Positions 1 to 14,671 of a stretch of 64,000 nt of DNA are shown piece by piece. Positions within the stretch are counted from its first letter, which is position 1; each line of letters begins with the position of its first letter. The notes beneath the pieces are model-generated. The model worked only from the letters and a program-made list of their open reading frames with translations, was not told where the DNA came from and searched no databases. The position numbers and the translations under genes are program-made. Source of the stretch: Callaeas wilsoni (Eukaryota; Chordata; Aves; Passeriformes; Callaeidae); contig VWPU01009708.1 of assembly GCA_013398955.1 (NCBI GenBank), forward strand, positions 248,001 to 312,000. Reading direction: 5' to 3'.

Positions 1-3000
1 TCTTAGGTTAGTAATTGTACCAAAGGGCAAGGCAATGAATAGCTAAATAGGCGTGAGTATATAATCATCCATGTGAAATTAATAGCGTGGACTACCTACT
101 GGAAATCCTCACTAAACTTTTAATTGTTTTATCCAGTATGAACAGAACAAGGCAGAGTAGTCAACTAATCTTTTGTGAGACTGATTTCTACCATGGGCTT
201 AGTGTGGGCCCTTAGCATTTCAAGAAAAAGCCACAATTCAGGTTTCAGAAACACAAGCAGTTGTGTTTGACTTCTTTGGGTGAGGGTTTTGCCTCGTGCC
301 CAGGTGAAGGATCCCAGCAGTGCAGTCTGAGACACCGCAGTGCACACAGAACTTTACAGAGAGTGACAAACTCCCTGGTGCCAGATGGGGCAGGAGGAAC
401 AAAGAGCTGCTGCCCAGCCTGCCAGACACGTGGCTTTCCAGCTCCAAGACACCACCTCTGACTCAGGAGCTGTGCCTTTGCCTTCTTGTTCTGCGCTCTC
501 TTTTATTGCCACTGCTGTCGCTGTCAGAGACAACGCACAGGACAGGATGGGTCTGGCCCAGTTATGTCATTCTTATTCAATCTGAAGCTTCATTGGGAAG
601 CTCAGAATGTAGAAGAAACTCTGCTTTATATATAATCACCAAGATGAGTCAACAGCAACGCTCACCATGTACCTAGGGGTCTGCATCTTTATTCATTAGC
701 TCTGTCTCCAGGGCCTGTCGTGCTAAACCAAGAGTGATGATTTTGCCAATTAAGATTTTTCACTGTTGTATTGGGATTTTTATCGAGTCACACAGCACTG
801 ACACGAAAGCAGAGTGCCAGCCTATACTCTGCATTGTGAATTTTGGTTAATTAAGACGTAAGGTTATTGCATCGCGATCCCTATCCAGGAGAAAGCATGG
901 AACAGTAAACAATCCCCATTGGAAAGGCTAAGTATCAGTGAGCAAAGCAGCACAGCATCATTTGAAAACTCTGCACTGGACAGGGGGCAGTGGCAGTACC
1001 AGGCCTTTGAGAACGTAGCGTGACTCTTCTGTGCAGAAATGTCAGTTTGGTGCATTCCAGAGAATACTGTAACACTTAAATATCTGCCTTGAAAGAGCTC
1101 TGTAAAGACAGAGGTGACATTTTTAAAAGTCTACCTAAATGACGCAGACCTATCATTGTCCAACACAATCTTTAGATAACAGAAAAATCTGAATTTTAAA
1201 AAAATGCTGTATAAAGCTATATTTAGATACATGCTACGTATTTCCTAGGAATGTTAATTAACTGCTGAGTTACTTTAGTGAGACAAACTCAAAAGAAGAG
1301 TATCTAAAAGACAGGCTATAAACACAGCCTTCCTTTCTTCTTAATTTCAGCTGCCATTTTATTTCCTGATTAGCCAGGCTGGTCAGATACTTTCTGTCTG
1401 TTCCACATCATGCCCATATATTTGTTTCATATACACATTTTTCTCTCTTGTGCTCAGTTGACAAGAATTAAACACATTTTATCAAAAACGGAAAAGCTAT
1501 AATCAAACACAAAAGGCCAACAAAATCCTCCTCTTAATCTCTCCTTGATTCTCAGCAATTTCATCTTCCAGAACTTTTGTTATTCATGCAGCACAAAGCA
1601 CAGCGTTCCTCATCTGTGTATGTTTGTGAATCCACACATACATTTATGAAAATTAAATGCAGCCTTACCATCAGAACTGAGCAGAAAAAATGTTTCAGAA
1701 GCTTACAGATTCTTTTGCTGATAATTGTGGTCTCTGAATAAAAGCTTCGTTTTTCACCCATACCTAGGTGTTAGTGGTTTCCATGACAATTTTTTGTCAG
1801 TTTTCTATTACTTCCAGTAGGTCTTTGAATTGAAGTTTACATACATTATTATTCAAAGATCAGCTTTAGTATTTGATGAACCCTAAAGCCTTCTTAACAG
1901 AGGCTGTTTAAGAGTTGATTTTGACAAAAATGCCACATGCCTTCAGAGAAAAGAAAAAAACCAAACCAACAATGACAACTTATGAAAACATACATTTGTT
2001 ATCTTACAGCCTCAGTAGCCTGATCAGAGCACATCATGCTATCACTCAAACACAGTAAGGGGAGAAATATTTTGAACAAAATCTTCAGAGAGAGAGATGT
2101 CTCTGATGGCAATTTGAGCCACAGCAATCAAAATTAAAACTGCTGCAGTTTGTCTGGTTTGTAGTCAAAAGCCCGTGGATACCTTGGGTTTCACAGTCTC
2201 CCCTTGAGCCACAAAATCCACTTTGATTCACCCAAGCTCAGAAAGGGTTGGCTCATGAAAGTACCGCAGCTTTCAATTCGATGGAGAAAAAATAAATATA
2301 CAGAAAAGAGCTTCTGTACCAAATAATGGAGCATTCAATATGGGCAAAGAATTCTGCAACTTCACTCATTATATGACAAGATATTTTATTTTCTGCATAA
2401 AATGGTTGGAAGAAAAAGAAATTTGTACCATAAGACATCTTAAGCTTCCAAAGGTGAAGACTGAGAAAAGAGTTCTGCCATGTCAGAAAAGAGGAGATAC
2501 TCCAGGAGAAAAAGTGCAACCCAACTCCTGAAATTCTCAGGAGAGGACAAACTTGATCTCTGCTCAGATGCACCTCTTATCATGACAGACATGTCATCCT
2601 ACAGTGGGATATCCCAGAGACTTAAAGCATGCGAGGCTGGGCTTTGGGGGATAGGGCGGATTTAGGTTTGGGGGGATTTTTTTGTGGATTTTTTTTTGGT
2701 TTCTTTTTGAAGTGGAACATCTGAAGTGATGTGCATTCAGATTGGCTTGAATAAAAACATGACCCTGTAAAGCATTTAAAATTGGCAAGCAGGCTGGGGT
2801 GAGCATTCAGGCAGCACAGCAGGATGCCTGAAGAGGGAGAATCCAATCAGCAGTGATTGCACGTGGATAAATCCTGTGAAGATGGGGCAGGGGGGGAAAG
2901 ATACTGGCAATTTTCTATCCTGCTTAGAACAGGGAAATAAAAACCTTGTACCGACCTCAGGGGGAACAGTAACATTTAAAGATTCAAACTCGAAAGGGGA

Positions 3001-3827
3001 AAGTATTTCCTCTTATGTTTGGTGCTAGACTTCTCTCAAGAAGCATTTGGACATATGAACTGGAGAAAGGAATGAAAGCACATTTGGGAAAGCCTCAGAT
3101 TGTGCCCAACTGTGCACATCTGTGACTATGCACACAGTTATGCACTGTCTCCTTTAGCCAAACCTCTTTTTGAGACTGAACATGAAGATCAAGCAATACA
3201 AAGCCAGACCAAAGTGGAGAGTCTCAAGTTTTCTAAAACCCAAAATAACAGGGGTTTCAAACCCAAAATAACACCAAGCATTGCCTTGGGACAATCCTAT
3301 TTGCTCAATGTGCATTAGACACACAATTTGAGGTACACAGAAAAAGGGCTCCAATCACACAAGAATAACAAGACAACAGCTGCTCCAGCCAGAACCATCC
3401 AAACGGGTCTTGGGGGTATTAAAAGTGTGTTTTAACATTATTCAGATCTTTAATTTCTGTACACTGGGAAATAAATGGGAAGACAGCACTTCCAACTAAT
3501 CCAGTGCCTTAATGCATCAGATCTATGTTACTTCTTGGGGTCAGGGTCTGGGGAGAGATTTTTATTACCTGGCTGGAGTTGCACTTACACTGTTTCTAGG
3601 AAAAGTCCCTAACTTCGAATGCAAGGACGCTGTTCAGTGCGTGCAGGAGTTTTCCTTTTAGTCCAAAACCAGAACACAACTGTAGCAGCTCTGAGGATCC
3701 TTCCTGCTACCTTTGCCATAGAAGTTTTTCCATCTTTATCAGATAGGCCACCCATTATGTTGTGCTTCTTCTGTTGCCTCCATTGTCCTTGAATCCAAGC
3801 CAAGGTCCTTTCCAAATCCTCAAAACA
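1..3827. other. Intergenic, no gene seen
   Basis: Only short, unconserved-looking open frames occur on both strands. There is a G-rich/T-rich patch at 2,639-2,708. No mobile element was recognised. Confidence 0.75.
2639..2676 (+). other. Possible loose G-quadruplex motif
   Basis: G-runs GGG, GGGGG, GGG and GGGGGG are separated by loops of 4, 3 and about 13 bases, followed by a T-rich stretch to 2,708. One loop is long, so stability is uncertain. No gene lies nearby. Confidence 0.4.
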
Positions 3828-3833
3828 CCTCGG

Positions 3834-4395
3834 TATATTAATATTAAACGCGCCGCCGGCACGCTGGCTGGGCTGAGCTGGCAGCAGCTTGGTCCAGGCG
3901 TGACCCGCACAAAGGAAGTACGCCCCGGGGCATCTCGGTGCCTCGCTTGCCAGCCTTCCAGCCCGTGCGGTGGTGGGCACGGAGCCCAGCGTGCCTGGGG
4001 CTTGTGGATAGCCCAGGCGCGGCCAGAAATGAATGAGCAGAGGTGGCTCTCGGCCGGTGATCCAAGGGATTATTGTAGAAGCACCCTCAAATGGTCCGAA
4101 AGCCGAAGAGGGCAAGGCACAGTAATCAGGGCTTTATAAAGGATGCAGGGAAGGGGCCGGGGTGACACCACAGGGACCCATAGGAAGAGGAGAGGGGTGG
4201 GACAGGTCAGGACACCTGCCGTTAGGGGACACAAGAGGTGTCTGTCAACTGTAGACAGAACCACCCCTCAGGAATCCTAGGCATTCAAAGGCAGAAGCCA
4301 TCTTCACAGAATGGGGGTTTCACTCCTTGGTACCAGCCCACCAAACCTCTGTTTCTGGGCTCTGTGGCCCCCCGGTTGGTTCCTTCACCACAACA
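3834..4395 (-). mobile_element. Solo LTR, ERVK-like (6-bp target-site duplication)
   Basis: This 562-bp element, read on the minus strand, runs from TGTTGTGG to AATATA. It is flanked by perfect 6-bp direct repeats (plus strand cctcgg at 3,828-3,833 and 4,396-4,401). It has a TATA box (TATAAA, plus-strand 4,133-4,138) and an AATAAT motif about 60 bp downstream, consistent with a U3/R layout. It is GC-rich relative to its flanks. A second copy, easily aligned by eye, lies at 51,747-52,318. A 6-bp duplication is typical of class II (ERVK/beta-like) retroviral integrations. No internal retroviral sequence is attached, so it is a solo LTR from recombination between two LTRs. Open frames inside it are not genes. 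Confidence 0.85.
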
Positions 4396-4401
4396 CCTCG
4401 G

Positions 4402-7400
4402 TGCTATTATTTACATTTGTGGGCCTAAGCAGAGACCAAGTTGCTCATTTTTCAATATCTAACCAGTAAGTCAGACCGTTTGTCTTTGGAAGCCAAGGTA
4501 GTTATCCTGGTAAGCAAAACGTGAACTATCCCAGCCCTACAAGGGGGAAGGAACTGGAACTGAACTCCCTCAACCATCACTTCTCCTCCCGAAAATACCC
4601 CATTCCAATTGCAATTAACAGGCAGATGGTGACAGACTGCACTACTTGATTAGCTTCTCCTCTCAGGTGAATCTCTTCTCAGGTGAGTCTGTTCTCAGGT
4701 GAGCATTGCAGTGAGGTTTGGTGGCTTTCTCTGGGGGGCACCAATTTCTGCTCCTTCTTTGGAGAAAGTCACTGTCTGCAGAGCTTCCTCTCAGCAAGAA
4801 CCTGGCCATGAATATTTAAAATAGTTCTGAAGCAAGGAAAAGGTCACTGTTATATATAATTGATTGCTGATTTCAGTATCATTATAATGATTTTAAATGT
4901 CATGCAGTGAACTAGTAATTGGGTATTGAGTTCCCCTCTGCACTGCAAACAGATATCAAGGGAATCCTGCTCCTTTCTCTAACAGGAAAAGGGAATTTTT
5001 AAAAGAGTCTGCTTCAGCTCATTATCCAACAAGACATATGTCTTGTATATAAATTATATATATTATTTCATGTGTATGTATGTATTATATTAAGTTACTT
5101 ATATCAATTATATGAGGTGCTCAAAGGTGTCTTGATCTGGACAAGTAAATGGTTAAGGACAGAGGCAGTGGATGAGCCTGTAGTAGGAGACACCTCAATT
5201 TGTAAGAATTTTTGGGTTTCTACATATGCCCAAGATCTATGCCAAGGTGTCATCTCTTGGTTTTTCTATTTATTCATGCTGGCAAAGCTATAAAACATTG
5301 CTCCCATAAGCATCTCTTCTTTTTATAAGATGACAAAAACAAGGTTAAAAAAGCATCAAACATTCCCCAACCTGTATCCTAAGAAACAAGACTGACCGCC
5401 CAAGGCAAGGAATCAGCTTCCAGCATCTCAAAACACCAGAGCTGCAGCACTGTTACAAGACAGAGAGCTCTAAAACTCTGAGTACATTACTTTCATACAG
5501 ACAGCAAACCTGAACACAGAGGTGCAGCAGTGAACTTCCCTGGACAGTTGTAAACCAGAGCAAGCGCTCACTCTGCACCCCTTGAGAAGCAGTTTGCAGT
5601 TCTAGCTGGGCAGCTCTTGAAGAACTCTGACAAAAAGAGGCAGAGGAGAAATGTGATATTGGAAAAGAAAATAGTCTATCCAAACACTACAACAATGCAG
5701 CCATAAAATGAAGGAAAATGTGTTTTATGATAACTCTTGCAGTTATGCTCAATCATATTGTCCAAAGTTATTTTTCCAAGTTAAATTCTACACCTGTTTT
5801 TTTCTGGGCCTTCAATGTCCTACCAAAACTAAACCTAAAATACCATTAATTGCATTGGCTTTTGTTGGACTCTCCAACAGTCTCTATGTGGGAAGCTGAA
5901 CTTTCACATAACAGTACAATTCTCAGCTGCTGCTCTCTTTCTAAGAGTCAGCCCAAATGAAGGTGTCCAGCAGAGGTTATTCCAGCATTATCCCAAGTGA
6001 TTCTTCACTTCTGTTTTGCAGATTTTATTACTAGCCCCTGGTGCAAAGCCACCTGCCTTCACTGAAGACCAAATACCCTTCACAGCTGTTTCAGTCAAAG
6101 CTCTTGCACTGTACTGTTTCCATTGTCCCTGTAATGCCCATTCCCCTTTCCCTACCACCAGCAGAAGTTTCTCACGTTGGGTTACTCACCCTCCCTGGTG
6201 TTTGTATTCAGTCGTTTCCACTCTTTCACACCAGCTACAGCCACACTAAAGAGGACTTGGAGGGACAGCCAAAAAATAACCCCTCCTGCCTGACCAGTGT
6301 GGCACGAGCCCGTTCCAGAGCACTTCTGTGATCTGGTTTAGTAAAGTTATGGAGAAGTTTTGTACTACACTTTATCCGTGGAGAGGGGGGAAAAAAAAGA
6401 ATTCTCTTTTTCAAACTACCAGAGCACAAAAACGTGAGATTGATGAAATTGCTTTCTTCCATTTCTTCATTAGCCAGCTCAGAATAAACAGTCCCAATTC
6501 CTCCAGTGACAGCCACGGGGCTTTTGTATCACCATGGCAGTGAAATAAAGGTTGGATATTTGAAAGTCTTTGATGAAAAGAAGGCAGTGTTGGGTGAAAT
6601 GGGAAGGTGCAGGTTCACATTTCAAACATGAATGGTGGGATACTGCCACATTGGATTTTATTACAAAAACAACTTCAATAAAATATTCCGAAAAGAATTT
6701 GTACTCTTGTGTGCAGCCAGAGGAGTAGTTCAGTCCCACACATACACAGAAATTATCTTGGGGAGAGGAGATGCTTAATCGAGAGCCAAAGAAGAGAAAT
6801 TCTTCCCCAAAACATCTTTCAGCCCTAACACCTTGTCACATGACCAGAGCTAAAACACAGCTTTAAACAGATTTGTATAAACAATTTTTCTCAAACAAAA
6901 GGTTTTAAGTTGCCCAGTCAAATATTTTCTGTTAAAAGACTCTTTCAACTAAATTCAGGCTTTCTAATAAATGCTGGGGAGGAGCAGTAGAGAAAGAAGT
7001 GCAGACTTGCTACAGAAAAATACATATTGCATCTCAAATTGGAAATCTCTTTTGATAACATGTTGTAGTTCAGGAACTTACTGTTGTTCACACTGTCTGA
7101 ACTGGGCTCCTCAAACAGATTATATCTAACTATGCAAAAATTTCGCAATTTTTACTATGAAATCTGTCCAGACAGACTGGGAACATAAGAAAGCTGATCT
7201 ACAACTTCCAACAGTTTCTTTCCGCAGTGTTTTCAAACTAAATTATTTAGTACACAGGCAATCTGTTTAGTCTTTTCAGAAAAGGCAGTTTTTCACCATA
7301 TTTTCTGTAAAAGAAAATGACTTTCTACTGAAGACGAAAAATAACAAAACAAAACAAAAAAAAAGGATTTGCAGATTACTTTGTCCGGCAGATGCTCAGC

Positions 7401-10400
7401 TGAAATCCATGCATTACTGGGAATAAAACTCATAAAGATTTTTAAAGGAAAGTCCTAAAGGAGGTCTACTCCAATCCCAGTTCAGCCTCAGTTAATAATG
7501 TGTTTTTAATTACTTTAATCATCCCTTTTTCCTAAGTTCAACGGTCCAGGCTAATCATCTACACAAAGTTGTTTATCACAAAGAACATTCATAATTTCAG
7601 GTATTTGGTATTAGGCAGCTGAGATTGTTGTGAGGATGGGCAGAAGAATAGGAAGATATTTACACCGAAAATGCAAGTTTACAAGAGATTTTTTTTTTGA
7701 TTGGGAATGGGGGACAGGGCTGTTTGTGATTTTTTAATAGGACATCCACATATACTAAGCTACTGTAATATTTCAGAGGCAATATTTTCAACATTGGCTT
7801 ACAAACTACACAGAGGTATTTAAAGCTTTGAACTCATTTTATAATTTAATACATTAGAAATGTTTGCTCTCTACTTTTCAACGAAATCACTACATTTGAT
7901 AAATATGGACCAAATTCCTTCTTGTCCCAAAATATCAACTAAACCTGAATATTTACACATGCAAATCTTTCATCCATTAAAGACAACCAACTATAAAATA
8001 AAAATAAATTCGGTCGTGATATGTTAAAACTTTTTGCAGAGCTGTGTTTAAAGTTCATCTAGAGAAAATATTTTCCTTACCTAGGCTTGCTTTGATTCCA
8101 CGAGCTTCCTGTAGCCCTATATTGAAGCATGCATAATTAGCATATGGAAGGTCTCAGAACATATTACCACATATTCTAAATATAATCAGTCATTGTGTAT
8201 GATGTCATCTGAAACTAATTTGGTCCCCTCACAGCAAGCCCACGCTTTGAGCTCACACCACACTGGCCATGTGTGCCCAATCTGTCCCTGTCCCCTGGCT
8301 CCTTCTCCAAAGGCTTACGGGTGCCTCGGGGTCACCTCTCGTGCCACCCCTCCTGCACAGGGCACACAGCCCAGGTCCCCCCAAGGCACCTTCTCCATCA
8401 GTGTTTGCTTTCCATGCTGCCTGCAGGACTGAGAACAGTTAAGATACAACATCACATCCATCAGAGAAACACACACCTCCTCGAGCTGACAGTAGGATCT
8501 TTCTCCTCCTGCCCTTGTTACCTTCCTGTCTGCAATACACAATTCTGGGTATTTGTATTATTTTAGATCAGAGAGCAGGCTCATTTGGGCCAGAATCCAC
8601 AGACTGAATACTTGGCTTGCTTCTGACCACAGGCACAGATTACCTTGAACAAAACCAGCTTAATGATTATGGCACCATTCTTAGTTATTTCCTTTGCTAC
8701 CAATTCTGCTGGTATTAATAGCGCTTGGTGAGTGCTTGACACTTTTAAAAAGCAATTGTCCTTATTAAGTAAATAAATATTGAGTGAGGAACTTATCTTT
8801 GGAGACTCATTTTTTGTAAACCTTGGCCTTACTCTGGCTGCTTTTGTTTTTCAAGCTAAATGAATTACAACTGTTATCCCACTGTTAATATCTACACCAC
8901 TGAACGCCAGCATCAACAGATTCCATTGACAAGCTGTGTTTGGGTTTCCCCTCTCCCTCCATCAAATATGCCAGTGCTTTAAAAATGTCCTCAAGTAATT
9001 GGAATTACTCATTCAGAATAGAATTGCTATAAACTTCCCTCCGTGTCGCAGATAATTAGTTCTGGGCATCTCGTCCATTATGCCTTTGGGCATTTTCTGC
9101 AGATGCCACCTAAAATTCCATAAAATGTGCTTTTCAGTGAAGAATCACAGCAAACAGTTATGCCAGGAGCAGTAACAAGCTTGCTGACAGCTTCACAACT
9201 CTCCTTCATTCAAAGCAGTCCTATGTTTTTTCAGCAGAGTTTTTTCTCTGAATACATTTCTCTTCCCACAAATAAGGGCTTTGGAGAACACAGCCTTGAT
9301 AAACAAAACCCAAACCCCCTTTAACGACACGTGGAAGAAATGTTACCCCATCTCTAGAGCTTTTCCCTCTCGTTCTCAAAAATATTATGCTGGTATAAAT
9401 GAACAGTAGTTTTATTACAGCAGCATTTTTTTTAGTTTCCTACGTCTTCCCATTGCAGCAGGCAGCAATAAATGGAACACAAGAGCAGCTTTTTGCTTCT
9501 CATGCATGGAAGGATATTAAGTTTTAAAGCTTTTTGGCACAACCAGATAAGGCTGAGCGTGACTTAAATTCAGTGTTACCCAGTCCAAGGTAACCCTCTT
9601 GTGATAGCGGCTATAGGAGCTACATAATTTTATGACATCACTATAATCACTGAAAATAAACTGTAGCAATAACTAACTTCTGTGATGTTGCATTCTGATA
9701 GTGTCAAGGCTTGAAAAAAAAAATCACATATTTTCTATCATATATAAAGTATCAGCTGTTTAGAGATGCCAGCAAAGGTTAGGGCTCCATCCTGTTAGTC
9801 ACCATATAGACACCACGACACAGATTTTAAACCACCCAGGTTACACTCTGAAGTTACATAACAGAAAGTTTTTGTGATTTTATAGGCAAAAAAAGGTGAT
9901 GTATGGGATCAGCGATTACAATTAGCAGCTTCAAACCCAGATGATTAGGCACAATTATCCGTATCTGGACATTAATACAAAACTTTGGAAAATCCACCAC
10001 CCTTTATTCACCTAAAAACAAATCTAGGTACCAGTGAAAGAAATTCAGTTGCTTTCTCAGTGTACTAGATTTTGTCTGGGGTTGAAAGAGGGATGCTGGC
10101 AACATTTTGTGCTTGTGACACAAGCACAAAGTCATTTCTGCTCCCTACAGTGAGTTTATTAGGGTTTTTTGTGCTCAGACAAAGGCTCTTTAGCTTTTTA
10201 CTAACAGCTCTTAAAACTCCTTTGCTTTGCTGTTCACAACTTCTATTCAGCATGAGTAGATGGAAAATACATTGATTTAGAATTTGAAGTGTTGGCAGGA
10301 AAAAAACCTATATTTTATTGCTCTCATCCATTCTAGACTACATTGGAAGCAACCTAATACACCTTTCACCTGCAAATCCTAACCTGGAGACTCCCACAGT

Positions 10401-13400
10401 GGCCAAGAATGCTTAAAAGAGGTCCTCTAACAAGATAATGTTTTTGTTAGACAGTGATTGTTATCATGAAGAGGTGGTTGTTGCCCCAGAACAGACCTGT
10501 TCATGGAAAATGTGAAAAACTCCTCTACTGGTCTGCGTGGGGATCATACATCTCCTGCAACAGATCAAATTAAAAAAATCCAACCCTCCAAAAACTCAAA
10601 CACACTCGTGAGTTTGAAAAGCCAAATTTCAGACAAGTCTGAACTGGAAAAAAAAAAAAAATCCAACCAAAAAAACCAAACAAAGAACCCTTGAAATAGA
10701 AATGCAGATCAGGCAGAAGATACCATTCTAAAGACAAGGCAAAAGCAGAACCATAAAGACAGAGGAAATCCTTTACTATTAAGAAGTTTTACTGAGTCTA
10801 AATATTCTAAAACAATTGAAGTAATAAAAAAAAAATAGATGAAGCACAGAAAGAAAATGAGTCCACTCTTAAAAAGAGTATCCAGATCAGTTATCTCTAG
10901 TAAATCATTTCTTATGTTATGGGAAGCCATAATGGAGAGCTAGCAGAGTGTTCTCATGGAATACTGTCAAAACCATCCTACTAATAATGTTTATGACGTG
11001 CAATTAGTCATGAAGTCAAGGAGACACACAATATATAGTCCCAAACCACAACACACTGTCTGGAACAAAATGTCAGATGGAGAGATTGGTAAGATTCAGG
11101 ACTGGCTTTAAAGACTCATCTTGGCAACCGTGAACGCAACTGGCAAGAGGGAAACGCAGAAGGAAGGCCACTATTGTTCTGGTTTATTGAACTTTTAGAG
11201 CTGATGCTTGAAACGTCTCAGAAGAGGCTCACAAGAATAGCAAGAGGAAAGGAAAAAGGCCCAGTTTATTGCAGCTGAAGGATTTTTCCATAAAAGGCAG
11301 AAAGAGGTATAAGAGAATGGGGTGATGTTGCCACCAAAGACATGAAAAGGAGTGACAATCTTTTGAGCCAAAGCGGCAAAAAATTAAGGTAGAACCTGAT
11401 GAATAGTTGTTTAAACTTGATATTAAGTTTGGAAGGAAATCCTGCAGCTTGTTGAGGGACATGGAGCTTGGCACAGTCAAACTGGGATCAATTTCCACAG
11501 TTCCTGAACCCACAACAGTCTCCTGAACAACTCTGTAACAGTACTCCCCTGCCTCAGCTCGCTCTGCAGCTGTCCAGGCACACAGTGCTCACTGGAAATC
11601 TTGGCAAAGTGCTTCTTTGGGAGCCACAGAAAGGAACTGAAAACAGACTCAGAAATTCTTCTTCCTTTTTTCTTTTTTTTTTTCTTTCATAATATTTGTT
11701 ATTTTGGATTCAGGTTCAGTGAGAAAAGCAACAAGCAGAAATCAAGTTTCAAGGAAACAGCCTGAAATGGGGAGAAAATACAACACAGCTTCCAAAGAAA
11801 CTATATCAACAACCTTTCCGTTTTGTATATTTGGATGAATTTCACTGAGAGCTGGAGCAGAAAGGCATTCTTCAAAAGCCTTAACCCAATTCTCTCCAAA
11901 TTTGGTCAAAAAGGTTCTTTAGTTGAATCACATTCAAAGGGAAAAAAAGGAAATAGAAATAAAAAAACCAGAAACTCAATTACCACCACCACACATTTTG
12001 AATTCAGCCATCTAGGCTGCATGTTTAGTTTTTCATTTTGCAGCACAGTGGTATTTACGCTGTCAAAGCCAGAATCAACAGTGGTTGTTGTCGGTTGTTT
12101 TTTCCTCCTCTTCCTCCCTCCCCCAATAAAAAGGGACTGGTCAAGGCTATACCGCTCAGAGACTGCAAGACACCGTAAATCAGTTCTCCAAAGGCAAAAA
12201 GAAAGGGATGAGGGGCACTGGAGGAAACAGAGCTGCCATTTCAAAATAAACCCGAGAGGACAAGGCTGCAGTGCAGGCAGAACTGCCGGATGCCGCTGCA
12301 AACCGTGACCGTGCAGAGAGCTCCATCTCCAGAGTCACAAGCCATGCTCACGTCCAGAAGCACTCGGCATGGATGGGGCAGGGAAGGTCGTGCTTCTCCC
12401 GGGGGGGAGCAATCCATGGCACACATCTCTGGCAGGCCAGCACAGCAGGATCCTGTCAGCACGGGATGAGGATTCAGAGTACAGCTATGCTGTCTTATCT
12501 AGCAAGTCTCCTTTCTGGCTGACAGAGCTGCCCTTCAGGGTCTCCAAAGACGCAAGTCCCAGGCTTCTTTGATTTGCAGAACTGTAAACGCTTGCTCTAA
12601 TCTCAGCTTGTTTGAAAAATAAGCATACTCCTATCCCCGGTCTATCCTCTATCTTTCAAAATAATCTTGACAACACATACTGCCTGATAGAGTTGAAAGT
12701 GTCATATATGGTTTTTTACAATCGAGTTATTTTCACAGTCAGGACAAACAACTACTCAGTGCTGACCTCAGAGATCTCGCCCAGGTTTTTTAAAGGATCT
12801 CTGTTCGTTTCAGCTGTGAAGAATAGCTCTGCCCTGTCTGCCAGGGCCAACAGCAATTGCTCACAGCTGTAACAACTCCAGTGTGCAAGCAGTGTGAAAG
12901 CAAACCACTAATTCCAGGCCAGGGCCGTGGACTGAAAGCAGGGCATAGAGGGAACCTTGCAGGAGTCTCATTCCTCTGAAGAAAGTACTAATAACTTAAC
13001 TAGGCCCAGCAGGAGCCAAAGAAAAGAAAGCACTGATCACAACTCCTGCTGCTGCTTCTTTCCCTGTCTCCAAATCATGGGCAAATCCCTCATATTCTGC
13101 AGACAACAGCACTCCTGCCTGGAGCATTCCCAAGCAGTCTGCATGGTCAGCTATGCTGGAACTCAAACAACGGCTGTTTAAAGCTGTGGATGCCGGTAGA
13201 ATGAAAAGAAAAATCGTCTCTAACAAAATCTCTTTTATCTCTCCAGCTTTTCTGCTAATCAGCGTTCAGGCACTGGCACTGCTGCTTCTCAGAGCCCCAG
13301 TCCTTCATAGCCAGCACTACTATGGGAAGCAATGAGTAACAGGACTACTTCTAAGGCTGATAATGAAAAAAAAATCAAAGGTCCTAATGAAATGAAGAGC

Positions 13401-14671
13401 AAAGCGCGTGCAGAGGAACCCCTAAAGAGAATGATTGGATGTCCAGCAAGTGCTACAGTTTTCCACTTTTCATAGCTGAGCTTTAAAAATTGACCCTGCT
13501 CCAGACTATGTGGATCTACCAAAACTCAGACAGTTGCTTGAATTAATCAGAACATTAACTATTACTGCCTTTTCCTTGTTTCTGAATGTTAATGCCATCT
13601 AGATTAGCAGATTTACGTGCAAAGCAGGTTAATTTTTTTAAGTGCAAACCCACCTTGCTCTCGCAGGGGTGTACCATATAGAGCAGCCCTGACTTTCAGC
13701 ACCAGCACACACACTTAGGGAACAGGTCACATGTGAAAGGGCACAAATTATGAGAGCTGTGAAAAAACCACCTCAGACAGGTGTTTCTGTACAGGATGGG
13801 AAGTATATTTTCCTCCATGACATCTTGCAGCTACTGCAGTTAAAGGATTCTTCCAGAAAATGGTTTTACTAACCCATCGAACCCCTTCCATTTACCGCTG
13901 AACATTAGGAGAGCAAAAACAATCCTCTGAATCAACAGCCCACCCACATCCCACCAACGCAGAGGACTTAACTCTCTGCCTTCAAGTAGCAAATCATTTG
14001 TTCCATAACCCAAACTCCACGCTTGCATTGCTTACAGTAAATCAGTTTTAATATTTACCTATTTGACCACTCTGATTACATTATCCCTACATGCTCTTAT
14101 CTACAGTGACAGTCTGCCAGAGCTCTTTTTGTCTGTAGCTACTATTATTTTATTTGCAATATGGGAGAACTGAAGAGCTGCTGTAATAGGTTCACATTAT
14201 GCCAGACCCAGGAAAGAACAATAAAAACAGGTCCTAACGATTTCCTGGGTCAAAGTAATTTGCCCAATCCTTTCTTTGGGTTTAACTTCTGCCATTGATG
14301 AAACCCATTTATTTTATCCTTTTCAGATAATCAAATTTTTGTGTCTTCCACTACAGTTTACTTTTTCTCTAGAAGTGTACCTTTTGTGAATTGACCATAC
14401 AAAGGGCCTGTGTCCTCTTTCTTCAAAACTCTCAGAAATATATAAAATTAAATTCTCTAAACTGTTTGGCTGGATGGGATGAGACAGAACGTCTCCTTAG
14501 CTCAGTAACTGGTAACAGCAGTCAAAGCATGTTCTTCAGAAAGGATGGAAACCATCCATTAATGGTTTCAATATTTGCCCAGATATTATCATTGCTTTTG
14601 TACTGCTCAGATAATGCCAATCATGATTGTATTTGCACTTTTGCATGGTATTCTCAAGAAGGAATGAGCAA
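4402..14671. other. Intergenic, no gene seen
   Basis: This 10-kb stretch has no supported gene. It contains the 16-bp E-box triplet at 4,661, an AT-rich palindromic patch near 5,035-5,096, several A-runs (7,340, 10,650) and a pyrimidine tract at about 12,100-12,125. The piece at 8,690-9,120, rich in AATTA/TAATT motifs, looks like a possible conserved non-coding element; this cannot be judged without alignment. Confidence 0.7.
4661..4708 (+). repeat. Three tandem 16-bp units, each with CAGGTGA
   Basis: Units TCTCAGGTGAATCTCT, TCTCAGGTGAGTCTGT and TCTCAGGTGAGCATTG follow each other directly. Each carries a CAGGTG E-box, which is also a splice-donor-like CAGGTGA(G). No neighbouring gene explains them. 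Confidence 0.85.

Noticed and set aside
3609..4139. Long overlapping open frames on both strands (125-168 codons)
   Set aside because: They lie almost entirely within the GC-rich solo LTR, and the same sequence recurs at 51.7-52.3 kb; openness reflects composition.
11823..12308. 161-codon plus-strand open frame
   Set aside because: Contains low-complexity Lys and Pro/Leu/Phe runs from A-rich and pyrimidine tracts; nothing recognisable.
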